A DNA stretch of 64,000 bases from the NCBI GenBank assembly GCA_013376995.1, contig JACAAZ010000008.1, positions 81,305 to 145,304 of the forward strand. The letters are read 5' to 3'. This document shows positions 51,663 to 61,399 of the stretch, in pieces. Both the position numbers and the translations under genes were made by a program. This DNA is from Bacteroidota bacterium (GTDB lineage: Bacteria > Bacteroidota > Bacteroidia > Bacteroidales > UBA4417). How positions within the stretch are numbered: position 1 is the stretch's first letter; each line of letters begins with the position of its first letter. The notes beneath the pieces are model-generated. The model worked only from the letters and a program-made list of their open reading frames with translations, had not been told where the DNA came from and ran no database searches.

Positions 51663-54600
51663 AAGGATCCTCCTGCTTTGCAGTTTCCAAATAGCAATCG
51701 GGCAAGTGGTAGGGCAATCCCTTTACCCTGTCAGTATAACCCTTATGGTGCAGCCTCCATATAGTCCTCATATTAGCGACTATACTTCGCAGCCGGGAAA
51801 AATCATGGCGACGCTTGTCAATACCTCTCCGAATGGCGGAAGTATCCAGGTTTATCTGTTAGGGTCGATCACAAGTTCAGGAGGAATCAATATTTATACC
51901 GACCCAGCTTACAAAATGCCTGAACCTGTGACCGTATATGCAGGCCAGCCTTACATGATCAGCCAAAACAATATCGAGCAGGTATTTAGTGAAAGTCACC
52001 TAATATTTAACGGGATCACCAAACAACAAGTGATCAATGGCAATGGACTTCCGGAGGATGATTACCAGATTTGCATCAGAGCCTATGATTACAATACCGG
52101 GCAGCCGGTTTCAGGGGAAGACCCGATGGGTTGTGCAAATCTATCCATATCGTCTGTGGAGCCGCCAATCGTTCTTAACCCAATCTGTGGAGATTCCATT
52201 ACCATCCTGCCCCCACAGAGTATGATCATGAACTGGACAATGCCCGTAGGGACCCCGGTCAATACTCAGTATTACCTGAAAATGGTCGAAATATTGCCAG
52301 GCGAACGCGATCCCAATGATGCCATGCATTCTGCCGGGCATCCTGTATTTTTCGAAACCACCCTACCCACTACCAGTTATATTTATGGCCCGGCTAACCC
52401 CGCACTAGTGGAAGGGAAACGCTATGCTTTCGCTGTGACAGCTATCGACCCTACCGGTAAAACGGCTTATAGAAATGGAGGCATGAGTGAAGTTTGCAGC
52501 TTCACCTGCAAGGTTAACAGCCAGGGTCCGGGTAATGGGAATACTACGACTTTGCAAACAACGGTAAGGGAGAATACAATGTCCACCGGCTGCACATCCA
52601 CCTGCAAACATCAACTAACGGAAAACACTTCACCGGGTACTGTCAATGTGAATGATGATCTTCAAATTGCAGGATTTTCGATGAAAGTTACTTCCCTCGA
52701 TAACCCACCTGCTGGAGATGGATCCTTTTCCGGGATAGGGAAGGTGCCGCTGCCCGTTTTGAATAGCCAGAATTTATATGTAAAAGTCCACTTTGATAAA
52801 ATAAAGGTCAATGGAAGCAAGGAAGTTTATGATGGCAAAGCCAGCGGCATCCTCAAAAACAATGCAGATTTCATCCCGCAGGTCGACAACGGATTGCCTG
52901 TTTTACCCGATGATTTCAGCCCTACCGGTTTGTTAAACTATTTCACCGATCCGGGGAACAATGGACAAATGGCCATCAGTAACCCAACAGCTGAATATGA
53001 ACTGCCTATTGGAAAGGAAAATGGAAATTATACGCTGGCCATAACCGGGGTTAATTTCACAGCTGAGCAGGCTACCTTCAATGCAGCCCTGGCTATGAAT
53101 GTTTCCGGGAAAACTATCGCCTTTGGCGCACAGCATATCTGCTTTTCACCTGGAGGGATGTGCAAAAGCGGTATCCTTTTCCTGGCTAAAGATGTTCCTG
53201 TACCCGCAGGTTCAACGGATATGATCACACTTAAGTCCGCTAAATCCGGTTTCATGAACACGATCAGTGACCCGGGAACGTATGTCTCCTTTGATGCTAA
53301 CGGGTTTGAGGAATTGAACCTGGATGCGGAATATTCAACCAGCCATATCAAAAATGTATCGGATAATAAGCCTGCTGCAATTGAACTGAAAGCTACAGCT
53401 AAAGACTGGAGCGACTGGATAGCAAACATTTCCGTCGAACCCTTTTATATTGATGGCCAAAAAGATTTTTCCTTTGATCTGGACAAATCCGTACCGGCTT
53501 ATTATGACCACTCCATCAACAGTAACCCTGTTGGAGTATCTCCAGTCCTTGCTAAGCTGGAAGAACCAGGAGGCCCTGAATGGCAAGGTTTTTATATGCC
53601 CCAGTTGCTTGTATCTTTACCGGCATTTGTGAAGCGGCTCAATGATCCAAAACCGGTAACAGCAAGTTTGAATGACCTGATCATCGATGGCCAGGGAGTT
53701 TCGGTTGATGCAGGTTTGAAGAATGTGCTGGCCCTGGGGGATGGGAGCCTTGCTTCGTGGTATTTTTCTGTGGATGCGTTAGACCTTTCGGTCAGGAAAA
53801 ATTCATTCAACAATGCTTCAATGACGGGCAAGGTTATCTTACCGGTAAGTGGTAACGACCAAGGCCTGAAAAACCAGCTGGACTATACCTGCCTTCTGGC
53901 CTACTCAGGTGAAAAATTAAAGTATAATTTCTCAGTAAAAGCAAAAGATGGAATCAGCGCCCCTCTTTGGGCAGCATACCTGAATATATTCAGTTCTTCG
54001 CAATTTACCATCAATAATGATAACCCTTCTGGGAATATTGTCGCAGATATCCTGCTGAACGGCGACCTTACCATTAAAACACCCGATGTCGACCCTATTG
54101 GCTCCCTCGATTTTGAACTGATGCATTTTGAAGGGTTGGAATTAAGCAGCATTGAGCCCTATTTTACATTAAAATACATGAGCCTCGGCAGTCCTCAAAA
54201 ATCGATGGGAGGAGACGGACTGCCCATGGGTCCCTCAAATGAAATTTCCAGGGGCCTGGCTGGCTTTCCGGTTACACTGAAATATAACGGGCTCTCAACT
54301 GAAGGTGTGGGGTTCAAGTTTGGCGTTGACCTGAAGATCTCTGACAATGCCTTGCTCCCGAAAGTTGAAGGAGATTTTGACATCTATGGTTCCCTGGAAT
54401 ATAAAACCGGGAACCGGCCCCAGATTGGCGGCCCTAAAATATCGACTGATGCTTTCATCATAGAAGGCCCTCTGGGACCGGTATTTATTGATGGGAAACT
54501 AGCTTTTATCAATACCCGGGAATGGGGCCATGCCCTGAGTGGCAGTGTAGGAACCAGTTTACTTGGGGTGAAATTGGGTGGTATTTCAGGATTGGGAACT

Positions 54601-57297
54601 GAAGTAGTCTTTGGCCATAAAACAGAGCCTGATGATTTCTACTATTTCGCAGTAAATTTTCATGGCACCTTTGCCCCTGTAGCCTTTGCACCTCCCAGCA
54701 ACCTGGCCTGGAACGGATTTGGAGGCGGCATGTATTACCATATGTCCATGAATGATAAAGATGTAAACATTGCCGACCCGGATGCAGTGTTAATGAAAAT
54801 CAATGGTGGACAGGATTTAACTAAAAGGTACAAGCCTGACAAGAATTCCCTGGTTGGGTTCCTGGCAACTGTAATGCTTGGGACTGTAGACAAAACCATG
54901 ATGAATTCTGCCTCAACCCTTGATATTGGGATAAATAAGAATTTTTCGCTTGACCATGTACAATACGATCTGAACGGGGTTCTCCTGTCTCCCCCGCTTA
55001 GCCTTGGGAAATTAAGCTTCAAGAACTCACTGGCAACAATAAGCGGTCGGCTAAAACTGGATTTATCTCAAAATATTTACACTGCCGACATGGATGCCCA
55101 ATACATCGCAAAGGTGATTGGCAACGAAGTGGAAACCCCCATGTCAGGAGATGGCAAACTGAATATCCTGGCAGATCTCAATAAGGGTTTGTGGCATATC
55201 TATGCAGGAACACCCAGGAATCCGAATTACCTTCACTATAAGCCATATTACCCGATTCCTTTTGACCTGGACTTCAAAGGATACTTCATGGCAGGGAATG
55301 ACCTGGGCAGTGATTTACCGGAATTCCCTTCAGGATTCCAGGGTATCATGGACCAATGCCATATCACTGTCAAACCAAATCCTGACAGGAACAATCTTGC
55401 CGGCGATGGAAATGGAGGTGGCACAACCGGTATGACCTGCGGAGGATATGTGGATCTGGGGAATCCCGGAGGCTATGATTTTGAGTTCATCAAAGTTAAG
55501 TTCTACGGAATTACGGGGTTTGATGTTTCCTTGTTCCATAGTGATAAAGGTTGCGACGGTCAGCCGGGCAAAGTGGGTATCAATGGATGGTACGCAAACG
55601 GAAAAATATACGGCGGGCTGAACCTGGGCGTAATGGCACATGTGAATCTGTTCGGTGAAAAAATGGATGCAACTATATTCGATGCAACAGCAGGTGCTGA
55701 GTTATCCGCAGGTTTACCCAATCCATTCTGGTTCGATGGTGATTTCTTCATCCATTACGATGTGTTGGAGGGGTATGTATCCGGGAGTATAAATGTTCCT
55801 TTAAAGTATGGCGGTGATAAATGCTCCCCGAATGCCGGGGACCCCCTGGGAGGAATGAATATCATCAGCGATTTGATACCGGCTAATTCCCCGGCTTCAA
55901 CCGGGAAATTGCCAAAATCACAAGCCGGGAAAGTCAGCATTGCTGCCACCCCTGCTGCTGCCTTTAATTTCCCGGTTGAAAAAAACTTCGAGATTAACTA
56001 TAAGGACAAGGAAAACAATGACAAGCATGAATCCTTCCGGATCAACATCACTGAATTTTATATACGGGACCTGGATCATGACAGCATTTTCTGCGGAATT
56101 CATAAATCACCTTCTATAGGTCGAACTGCCTTCAATAATAACAAGGAATTTCATTTTTACAGCAGCGACCTGCCCATGTTTAATCCACAGACAAATTACA
56201 TGATGTATCTTAAAGTTACCGTCTTCGATGCTCAAAACAAACCACTTAAGAATAATGCAACGCATAAGGACTACACCGAGGAAAAGACTGTATATTTTAA
56301 AACCGGAGATTGCCTGAATAACCTGGCGGAAATATTCCTTGGTGGCTATCCTGTCCCCGGTGAACGTCATTTCCTGACCAAACAAACTCCAAACGGATAT
56401 TTCCAGCTGAAACAGGATGCTCCCTGCCTGGTGGAAGATGCAAAGTACGACCTGAAGGTGAGGTTTACCCATGAAAGCGGATCAACCGATGTTCCGGTCA
56501 TACATTCAGGCTCAAGTTCCCGGTTTGTTTTCCAGGTACCGGATTTACCTAACGATAAAGTCGTCAAGATCAGTATTGTTAAAATCCTTAATTCCTATGG
56601 TAAATATGAAAGAGGAAAAGCTGCTTCCGGTTTTAGCCACCAGGCCCTGCTTTCTGTATACAAGTCCTCATACGCCTCTGTTAATCTTTCAACAACCCGG
56701 TTTAACACAGGTGAGAACATCAATGCAAACCTTCCCGATGAAATAGAATTGTATCATTATTATTTCAAGACAAGCCAGTTTAAGACACTTCCGGAGAAAC
56801 TGCTAAGCATGGAAAATGCAGATCAGGTCACTGCTGATCGAAATGGCTTTAATACCGCCAGGTTTGGTGGAAGAGAAAACTTTGATGTGTTTGATGTAAA
56901 CGGGTATACCAAATCGATAGATGCTGCAGCATTATCCATTCACCCGCTGGTTTCCATTACTGAGAACACCGGAAATAACAGTTATCAGAGAGACTTCATC
57001 CTGCCTCTTTACTATGCCATGTACAATGCCGGTAATTGTCTTTCGCCTGATAAAACCTTTTATCATTCCGGTGTTCCTGACAATAAAGCAGTACGGCAAA
57101 ATTCAATACCGTTTATACCGGAATGGGTATTCCCGGATGAATTAACGGCAGACCAGCCACTTGGATACAATGAAATCCCTCCTTCATTAAGATACAGCCG
57201 GACAACTGGAGATCCCAACGAAATAAAGCCAGCGAACCCCGTTCCGGCAAAAAATTCGACAAAAAAAGCCAATACAGGCGGATACAACAGACATTAA
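51637..57297 (+). CDS. 1886-residue TANFOR-type surface/periplasmic protein
   Basis: The signal peptide (about 1-27) comes from the ATG at 51637, inside the previous gene. The N-terminal region (about 28-290) fits the TANFOR domain: YPVSITLMVQPPYSPHISDY, then PEDDYQICIRAYDYNTGQPV, and a fibronectin-III-like part with MVEILPGERDPNDAMHSAG and YIYGPANPALVEGKRYAFAV. The next ~1200 residues are long repetitive beta sequence (KVHFDKIKVNGSKEV, GFPVTLKYNGLSTEGVGFKF), like an elongated beta scaffold. A Gly/Asp-rich part and further beta modules follow. There is no T9SS sorting domain; the C-terminus is polar (AKNSTKKANTGG). Second gene of a four-gene locus. Function is unknown; the coupling to a barrel suggests a surface or trans-envelope assembly. 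Confidence 0.75.
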   Translation: MWAIHLLFKRILLLCSFQIAIGQVVGQSLYPVSITLMVQPPYSPHISDYTSQPGKIMATLVNTSPNGGSIQVYLLGSITSSGGINIYTDPAYKMPEPVTVYAGQPYMISQNNIEQVFSESHLIFNGITKQQVINGNGLPEDDYQICIRAYDYNTGQPVSGEDPMGCANLSISSVEPPIVLNPICGDSITILPPQSMIMNWTMPVGTPVNTQYYLKMVEILPGERDPNDAMHSAGHPVFFETTLPTTSYIYGPANPALVEGKRYAFAVTAIDPTGKTAYRNGGMSEVCSFTCKVNSQGPGNGNTTTLQTTVRENTMSTGCTSTCKHQLTENTSPGTVNVNDDLQIAGFSMKVTSLDNPPAGDGSFSGIGKVPLPVLNSQNLYVKVHFDKIKVNGSKEVYDGKASGILKNNADFIPQVDNGLPVLPDDFSPTGLLNYFTDPGNNGQMAISNPTAEYELPIGKENGNYTLAITGVNFTAEQATFNAALAMNVSGKTIAFGAQHICFSPGGMCKSGILFLAKDVPVPAGSTDMITLKSAKSGFMNTISDPGTYVSFDANGFEELNLDAEYSTSHIKNVSDNKPAAIELKATAKDWSDWIANISVEPFYIDGQKDFSFDLDKSVPAYYDHSINSNPVGVSPVLAKLEEPGGPEWQGFYMPQLLVSLPAFVKRLNDPKPVTASLNDLIIDGQGVSVDAGLKNVLALGDGSLASWYFSVDALDLSVRKNSFNNASMTGKVILPVSGNDQGLKNQLDYTCLLAYSGEKLKYNFSVKAKDGISAPLWAAYLNIFSSSQFTINNDNPSGNIVADILLNGDLTIKTPDVDPIGSLDFELMHFEGLELSSIEPYFTLKYMSLGSPQKSMGGDGLPMGPSNEISRGLAGFPVTLKYNGLSTEGVGFKFGVDLKISDNALLPKVEGDFDIYGSLEYKTGNRPQIGGPKISTDAFIIEGPLGPVFIDGKLAFINTREWGHALSGSVGTSLLGVKLGGISGLGTEVVFGHKTEPDDFYYFAVNFHGTFAPVAFAPPSNLAWNGFGGGMYYHMSMNDKDVNIADPDAVLMKINGGQDLTKRYKPDKNSLVGFLATVMLGTVDKTMMNSASTLDIGINKNFSLDHVQYDLNGVLLSPPLSLGKLSFKNSLATISGRLKLDLSQNIYTADMDAQYIAKVIGNEVETPMSGDGKLNILADLNKGLWHIYAGTPRNPNYLHYKPYYPIPFDLDFKGYFMAGNDLGSDLPEFPSGFQGIMDQCHITVKPNPDRNNLAGDGNGGGTTGMTCGGYVDLGNPGGYDFEFIKVKFYGITGFDVSLFHSDKGCDGQPGKVGINGWYANGKIYGGLNLGVMAHVNLFGEKMDATIFDATAGAELSAGLPNPFWFDGDFFIHYDVLEGYVSGSINVPLKYGGDKCSPNAGDPLGGMNIISDLIPANSPASTGKLPKSQAGKVSIAATPAAAFNFPVEKNFEINYKDKENNDKHESFRINITEFYIRDLDHDSIFCGIHKSPSIGRTAFNNNKEFHFYSSDLPMFNPQTNYMMYLKVTVFDAQNKPLKNNATHKDYTEEKTVYFKTGDCLNNLAEIFLGGYPVPGERHFLTKQTPNGYFQLKQDAPCLVEDAKYDLKVRFTHESGSTDVPVIHSGSSSRFVFQVPDLPNDKVVKISIVKILNSYGKYERGKAASGFSHQALLSVYKSSYASVNLSTTRFNTGENINANLPDEIELYHYYFKTSQFKTLPEKLLSMENADQVTADRNGFNTARFGGRENFDVFDVNGYTKSIDAAALSIHPLVSITENTGNNSYQRDFILPLYYAMYNAGNCLSPDKTFYHSGVPDNKAVRQNSIPFIPEWVFPDELTADQPLGYNEIPPSLRYSRTTGDPNEIKPANPVPAKNSTKKANTGGYNRH

Positions 57298-57316
57298 TGG
57301 TTCAACCAAAAACAAC

Positions 57317-57904
57317 ATGACCATGAACAAAATACCAGGAAACCCTTACAGGAAATATAGAGGACGACAGTTATTAATGCTTGCTCTATGGCTCACTTTC
57401 TTTATCCCAGGGATGAAGGCACAGCTTCCCTTTATAGTTGCCGATCAGCTTATTAATCATACTGCGGCTGCAATTCCATTGTCTCTTGAAGTGCCCGCCA
57501 GCAATACCACCATTTTTATCGGGAACTACAGCCAGGCCGGTCCCGGGTCCACCTCCGTAAAACCTGCCGTAAATGCTGAACCGCAGGCAGGTAAGAATTC
57601 GGGAAATACCGTTTATGGGAGTTATATCCAGGTTGATTATTATTCCCCGGCATTGTATGCCTTGGATTATTACTTTATGAAGTCACAGAATTATATAAAA
57701 CCCTCTCCCGTTTACGTGTGTAAGCCCGGCATTGATTTCCTCGGGAAATATCCAACATTTATTAAACTTTCGGACCGTGCTCCCCAAAAAGTCAAACTGG
57801 ATTTTCACTTTATTGATCCTTTTGATCAATATACAAATTGGGATGACACAAAGCTAAGTTCAGTCGGAGTTGCCGGTACTAAAGAAATACTGATCACAAA
57901 ATAA
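57317..57904 (+). CDS. Secreted 195-residue protein of the TANFOR locus
   Basis: A signal peptide with a long charged n-region (MTMNKIPGNPYRKYRGRQLL), cleaved near GMKAQ. The mature protein is beta-like (IPLSLEVPASNTTIFIGNYS) and ends FIDPFDQYTNWDDTKL... with no sorting domain. A second ATG lies two codons in. No named family is recognised. It sits 20 bases after the giant gene and 7 bases before the fibronectin-III gene, so it belongs to the same transcription unit; being small and always soluble, it could be a chaperone or connector, but this is a guess. Confidence 0.7.
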   Translation: MTMNKIPGNPYRKYRGRQLLMLALWLTFFIPGMKAQLPFIVADQLINHTAAAIPLSLEVPASNTTIFIGNYSQAGPGSTSVKPAVNAEPQAGKNSGNTVYGSYIQVDYYSPALYALDYYFMKSQNYIKPSPVYVCKPGIDFLGKYPTFIKLSDRAPQKVKLDFHFIDPFDQYTNWDDTKLSSVGVAGTKEILITK

Positions 57905-57910
57905 TAACAT

Positions 57911-60034
57911 ATGAACAAATTAGCTCTTTATGCTATGTTAGTCCTGGTTTTTGTTGTTCCAGGCTTCCGGATTCAGGCTCAATCCCAGGTTAAGCAAACT
58001 GAACGGGATACGGTTGCTAAGCCAGGGATAACGGCCATTGCACGAAACTATGGGGACAGTATAGTCATCCGCTGGGCGCCCGGCACTCCAACCCTCTGGC
58101 AGGAAGCAAATCAGAATGGTTACATGTTAATTCGAAGGGAAGTATCGGTGAGTTCGGAGACTAAAGATGTGAAGTTGACTTCTTCTCCATTAAAGCCCTT
58201 ATCGTTAAGTGAGTGGGGAAGCCGCTTCAATTCTGGTAAAGACCAGCTGGCGGCTACAGCAGCCCAGGTTTTGTATGGGAAAAGCATGGTTGATATTGGC
58301 AAAAACCCTGGATTGGCCCAAATGATGGAAAAGAGCATGGATGAGCAGAATAATTTTGGCATAGCACTTTTCCTGGCTGATTATTCGCCTGGCATTGCAA
58401 GTGGCATGGCGTTGCGTTGGGTAGACAAATCCTTTGATAAAAGTAAGTCCTACGTCTATTTTATTTTCCCTGCAGTCAGCGGAAAAGGAATAGTTACAGA
58501 TACTGCAACAGTATTTGTTGATGCCTCTGAGGTAGCCCCCCGGGATCATTTGCCGGTAATCAGGATTGAAGAACTGGACCACCAGATAAGATTCACCTGG
58601 AGGACGATACGAGGGCTGAATAATTTTACCGCCTATTTCTTCGAACGTTCTGAAGATGGGGGAAAAACGTTCAGGAAACTGAATGAAACACCAAAAATCT
58701 TTTCAGAAGGCGAACAGGACCAGGCTTCTGGTATCCGGATGTTATCCTTCGTTGATTCCGTTCCCCAGAATTATAAAAAATACACTTACCGGTTTTATGG
58801 GATCAATGCTTTCGGGGACAGGTCCCAACCGACAGACAATATGACTGCCATAGCAGTTGACCGCACAGCACCGCCGGCTCCTTCGATCATGGGAGCAGAG
58901 AATTTCTCCGGCAACCAGGTCCGTATTACATGGAAAGAAAATACAATCAGCCCTGATTTCAAAGGTTACCTGGTGGGGCGGGCAAATTCCTTCAACGGAC
59001 CGTTTAAACCATTAGTTTTTCAATTCCTGCCTGGAGGTACTACTACATTTGTCGACCCGGACGCCCATCCTGATGAATCGAATGTTTATGTTGTAACGGC
59101 TGTGGATACTTCAGGGAATTCAGCGACATCCATGCCATTTTATGCTATCATGAAAGATACCATTCCACCTGCAGCCCCAACAGGAATGAAATATACGATA
59201 GATTCCCTCGGTAATTTGAAACTCATGTGGAACCCGGGCAAGGAAAAAGATATCCTGGGCTACCTGGTTTACCGGGCAAATGCACCTGATCATGTCTTTA
59301 CCCCGGTTGCAAAAGATTTTATTACCGATACTGTTTTTTATGACACCCTGAACCTTAATACCCTTACGCGGAAAGCGTATTATAAACTAGTCTGTTTTGA
59401 TAACCACCGTAATCCAAGCAACTATTCCGACTACCTGGAGGTTGTCAAACCCGACAGGATCCCACCGGTATCCGCCGTATTCAACAAATTCCTCGTATCT
59501 GATACCAGTGTGGTGCTGAATTGGGCTCCATCTTCAAGTGCTGACCTGGAAAAGCAACTGTTGTACCGTAGGGAGAGTGATTCAGATAATGACTGGAAAC
59601 TGATCGCTACACTGGATAAAAATATTTCCGGTTATATGGATACGAACGTAAAACCTGTCAATTTTTACACCTATTCCATTATTTCTGTTGATGAAACCGG
59701 TTTACGCTCCCTGAGATCATTCCCCTTGAAAGTGAGGGTGTATGACAGGGGCATAAGGCCTGGAGTAAAGCAATTAACCGGAGAATATGACAGCCAGAAA
59801 AAGGTCGTTACTCTTTCCTGGGTTTACTCTCCCAACAATGAGTATTATTGCCAGCTATTTCGTTCTGTTGACGGGGAACATTATACTCTTTATGCCAATG
59901 TTGAGCGCGGGAAGAATTCAATGATTGACAGGAAGGTTGCCGGTAGTCAGGTCTACTATTATAAAATAAAGAGTGTATTTATAGATGGATCCGAATCAGG
60001 GATGAGCAGCCCGGTAACTGTAAGTATAAAATGA
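57911..60034 (+). CDS. Fibronectin-type-III repeat protein of the TANFOR locus
   Basis: A 707-residue protein with a signal peptide (1-24, ending IQAQ). A unique N-terminal part (about 30-200, ITAIARNYGDSIVIRWAPGT) is followed by at least five fibronectin-III-like modules (about 210-707). These show HQIRFTWRTIRGLNNFTAYF, NQVRITWKENTISPDFKGYL, NLKLMWNPGKEKDILGYLVY, SVVLNWAPSSSADLEKQLLY and KVVTLSWVYSPNNEYYCQLF. The modules are joined by DRTAPPAPS or DTIPPAAPT linkers. There is no sorting domain. Last gene of the locus; probably a periplasmic or surface partner of the giant protein. Confidence 0.82.
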   Translation: MNKLALYAMLVLVFVVPGFRIQAQSQVKQTERDTVAKPGITAIARNYGDSIVIRWAPGTPTLWQEANQNGYMLIRREVSVSSETKDVKLTSSPLKPLSLSEWGSRFNSGKDQLAATAAQVLYGKSMVDIGKNPGLAQMMEKSMDEQNNFGIALFLADYSPGIASGMALRWVDKSFDKSKSYVYFIFPAVSGKGIVTDTATVFVDASEVAPRDHLPVIRIEELDHQIRFTWRTIRGLNNFTAYFFERSEDGGKTFRKLNETPKIFSEGEQDQASGIRMLSFVDSVPQNYKKYTYRFYGINAFGDRSQPTDNMTAIAVDRTAPPAPSIMGAENFSGNQVRITWKENTISPDFKGYLVGRANSFNGPFKPLVFQFLPGGTTTFVDPDAHPDESNVYVVTAVDTSGNSATSMPFYAIMKDTIPPAAPTGMKYTIDSLGNLKLMWNPGKEKDILGYLVYRANAPDHVFTPVAKDFITDTVFYDTLNLNTLTRKAYYKLVCFDNHRNPSNYSDYLEVVKPDRIPPVSAVFNKFLVSDTSVVLNWAPSSSADLEKQLLYRRESDSDNDWKLIATLDKNISGYMDTNVKPVNFYTYSIISVDETGLRSLRSFPLKVRVYDRGIRPGVKQLTGEYDSQKKVVTLSWVYSPNNEYYCQLFRSVDGEHYTLYANVERGKNSMIDRKVAGSQVYYYKIKSVFIDGSESGMSSPVTVSIK

Positions 60035-60403
60035 TATAGTCAATATTCTCAAGTTGGCTTAGAGCTTAATCCATTTAAACGTTCATGTATTTTTGACAGC
60101 CTTGAATCGACTACATTAATTTAGTGGGATGCCTTCTTACATCCTGCTTCTTGAATATTCTCAATAGATTTATCCTGGAAAAAAGCATGAATACTCTCAA
60201 GATACAATGGCATGATATCCTATTAGCTTCTTTAAAGTATCTTCCCAGAAGTATGAACATACTGTTGATCCTATTTGTTATTCATCTTGCTGCTAACTAA
60301 CTGACTATCCCCTCATCAACCTGCCAACAAATCGGTCTATAGTGCCTGTGGTTAACTATATTGACTTTCTGCTTCCTGCTTCTTTACTAAAACAGACAAC
60401 AGC
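60035..60403. other. Intergenic region, no gene seen
   Basis: About 370 bases with no plausible coding frame. ACTATCCCC at 60304-60312 is a half of the ACTATC palindrome without a second arm at the right distance, so I do not call it a site. No terminator hairpin was seen after the fibronectin-III gene. Confidence 0.5.
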
Positions 60404-61351
60404 ATGCGAAAAGCCTGCTTACTGGTAATTGTTCTTATTTGCAATGCCGGTACCTCAAATGCACAGTTATCAGATTTGTGCAGTTCCTGCGGGGCTTTGA
60501 TGGAAGAATCATTTACAAAATTCTCTGGCCTGGCAGGTTTAGAAATGGAATCTCAAAACAACTATAAAAGGGTGGCATCCACATTTGAAATAAAAAATTC
60601 AAGTGTATGCTACATAGAAACCTCCAGTATAGATACGTGGTGGTATGCAGAATTCGGGGCTTTTCCTACCCTGGTTGAAGCCAGGATGAAAATTAAATCA
60701 CTTCAATCAGAATTTTCGCAATGCTTTCCTCAAATAGAGTTTATCGAACATGAAAAGAACTCAACATTTTTATTCTTATCAGGTTTTAAACAAACTACAG
60801 GGGATGGCATTAATTTTTTGAATGCTGAATTGGGCATTTACGATAATTATGATGAGAAATATATCCCATTTTTCAGGATGCCTGAAAATGCAGCTACTGT
60901 CCATTATTTTAACCTCAGTAATGATCAGGATGCTTCTGATTTCGCTTCCGGGCTGCGACGGCTGGCATCAGAAGCCTACAGGGGTTTTACGAACGTACTT
61001 GGCAGCCTGGTTCTTGATGATACGCTGTCAAAGTCCTACCGGAGTGAGTATTGCCTTCCCGGCGCTTTGGAATGTGAAATAGAAGAAACAGCTGTATTTA
61101 AACATTTCAAAGCATATTTCGGAGGAGATTTAGATATAACAGTTGCTGAAGCTGAACTCCGGAAGTTAAAGGATCAAATTGGTCAAGCGCTTGGTAAAAA
61201 ATATGTATGGCGGGCAACTGGAAATGGCATAGGCTTCATTGAATCGACCAAAACTGAAATTAACAGCGAACCTTTGATAGAAGCTATTAAGGAAAAAGAA
61301 ACTGGTAATAAATTTACTATCCTGATACGTGTTAATGAGCAAATAGAATAG
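60404..61351 (+). CDS. Secreted 315-residue protein, unknown family
   Basis: A signal peptide (1-20, ending SNAQ), then LSDLCSSCGALMEESFTKFS with a CxxC (Cys26, Cys29). The mature protein has two similar halves: a strand/helix pattern with AFPTLVEARMKIKSLQSEFS in the first and DLDITVAEAELRKLKDQIGQ in the second. The halves may be an internal duplication. No named domain is recognised. It is 48 bases upstream of the LRR-MORN gene on the same strand, so both are likely co-transcribed and both act outside the cytoplasm. Confidence 0.7.
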   Translation: MRKACLLVIVLICNAGTSNAQLSDLCSSCGALMEESFTKFSGLAGLEMESQNNYKRVASTFEIKNSSVCYIETSSIDTWWYAEFGAFPTLVEARMKIKSLQSEFSQCFPQIEFIEHEKNSTFLFLSGFKQTTGDGINFLNAELGIYDNYDEKYIPFFRMPENAATVHYFNLSNDQDASDFASGLRRLASEAYRGFTNVLGSLVLDDTLSKSYRSEYCLPGALECEIEETAVFKHFKAYFGGDLDITVAEAELRKLKDQIGQALGKKYVWRATGNGIGFIESTKTEINSEPLIEAIKEKETGNKFTILIRVNEQIE

Positions 61352-61399
61352 TGATAAACTGGTAATTGCATTGTAGTTAATAAATAAAACCACCTATAA

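Noticed and set aside
60304-60312. ACTATCCCC as a third regulator site
   Set aside because: The second arm is missing at the right spacing and there is no TAnnTTTG at the matching distance.
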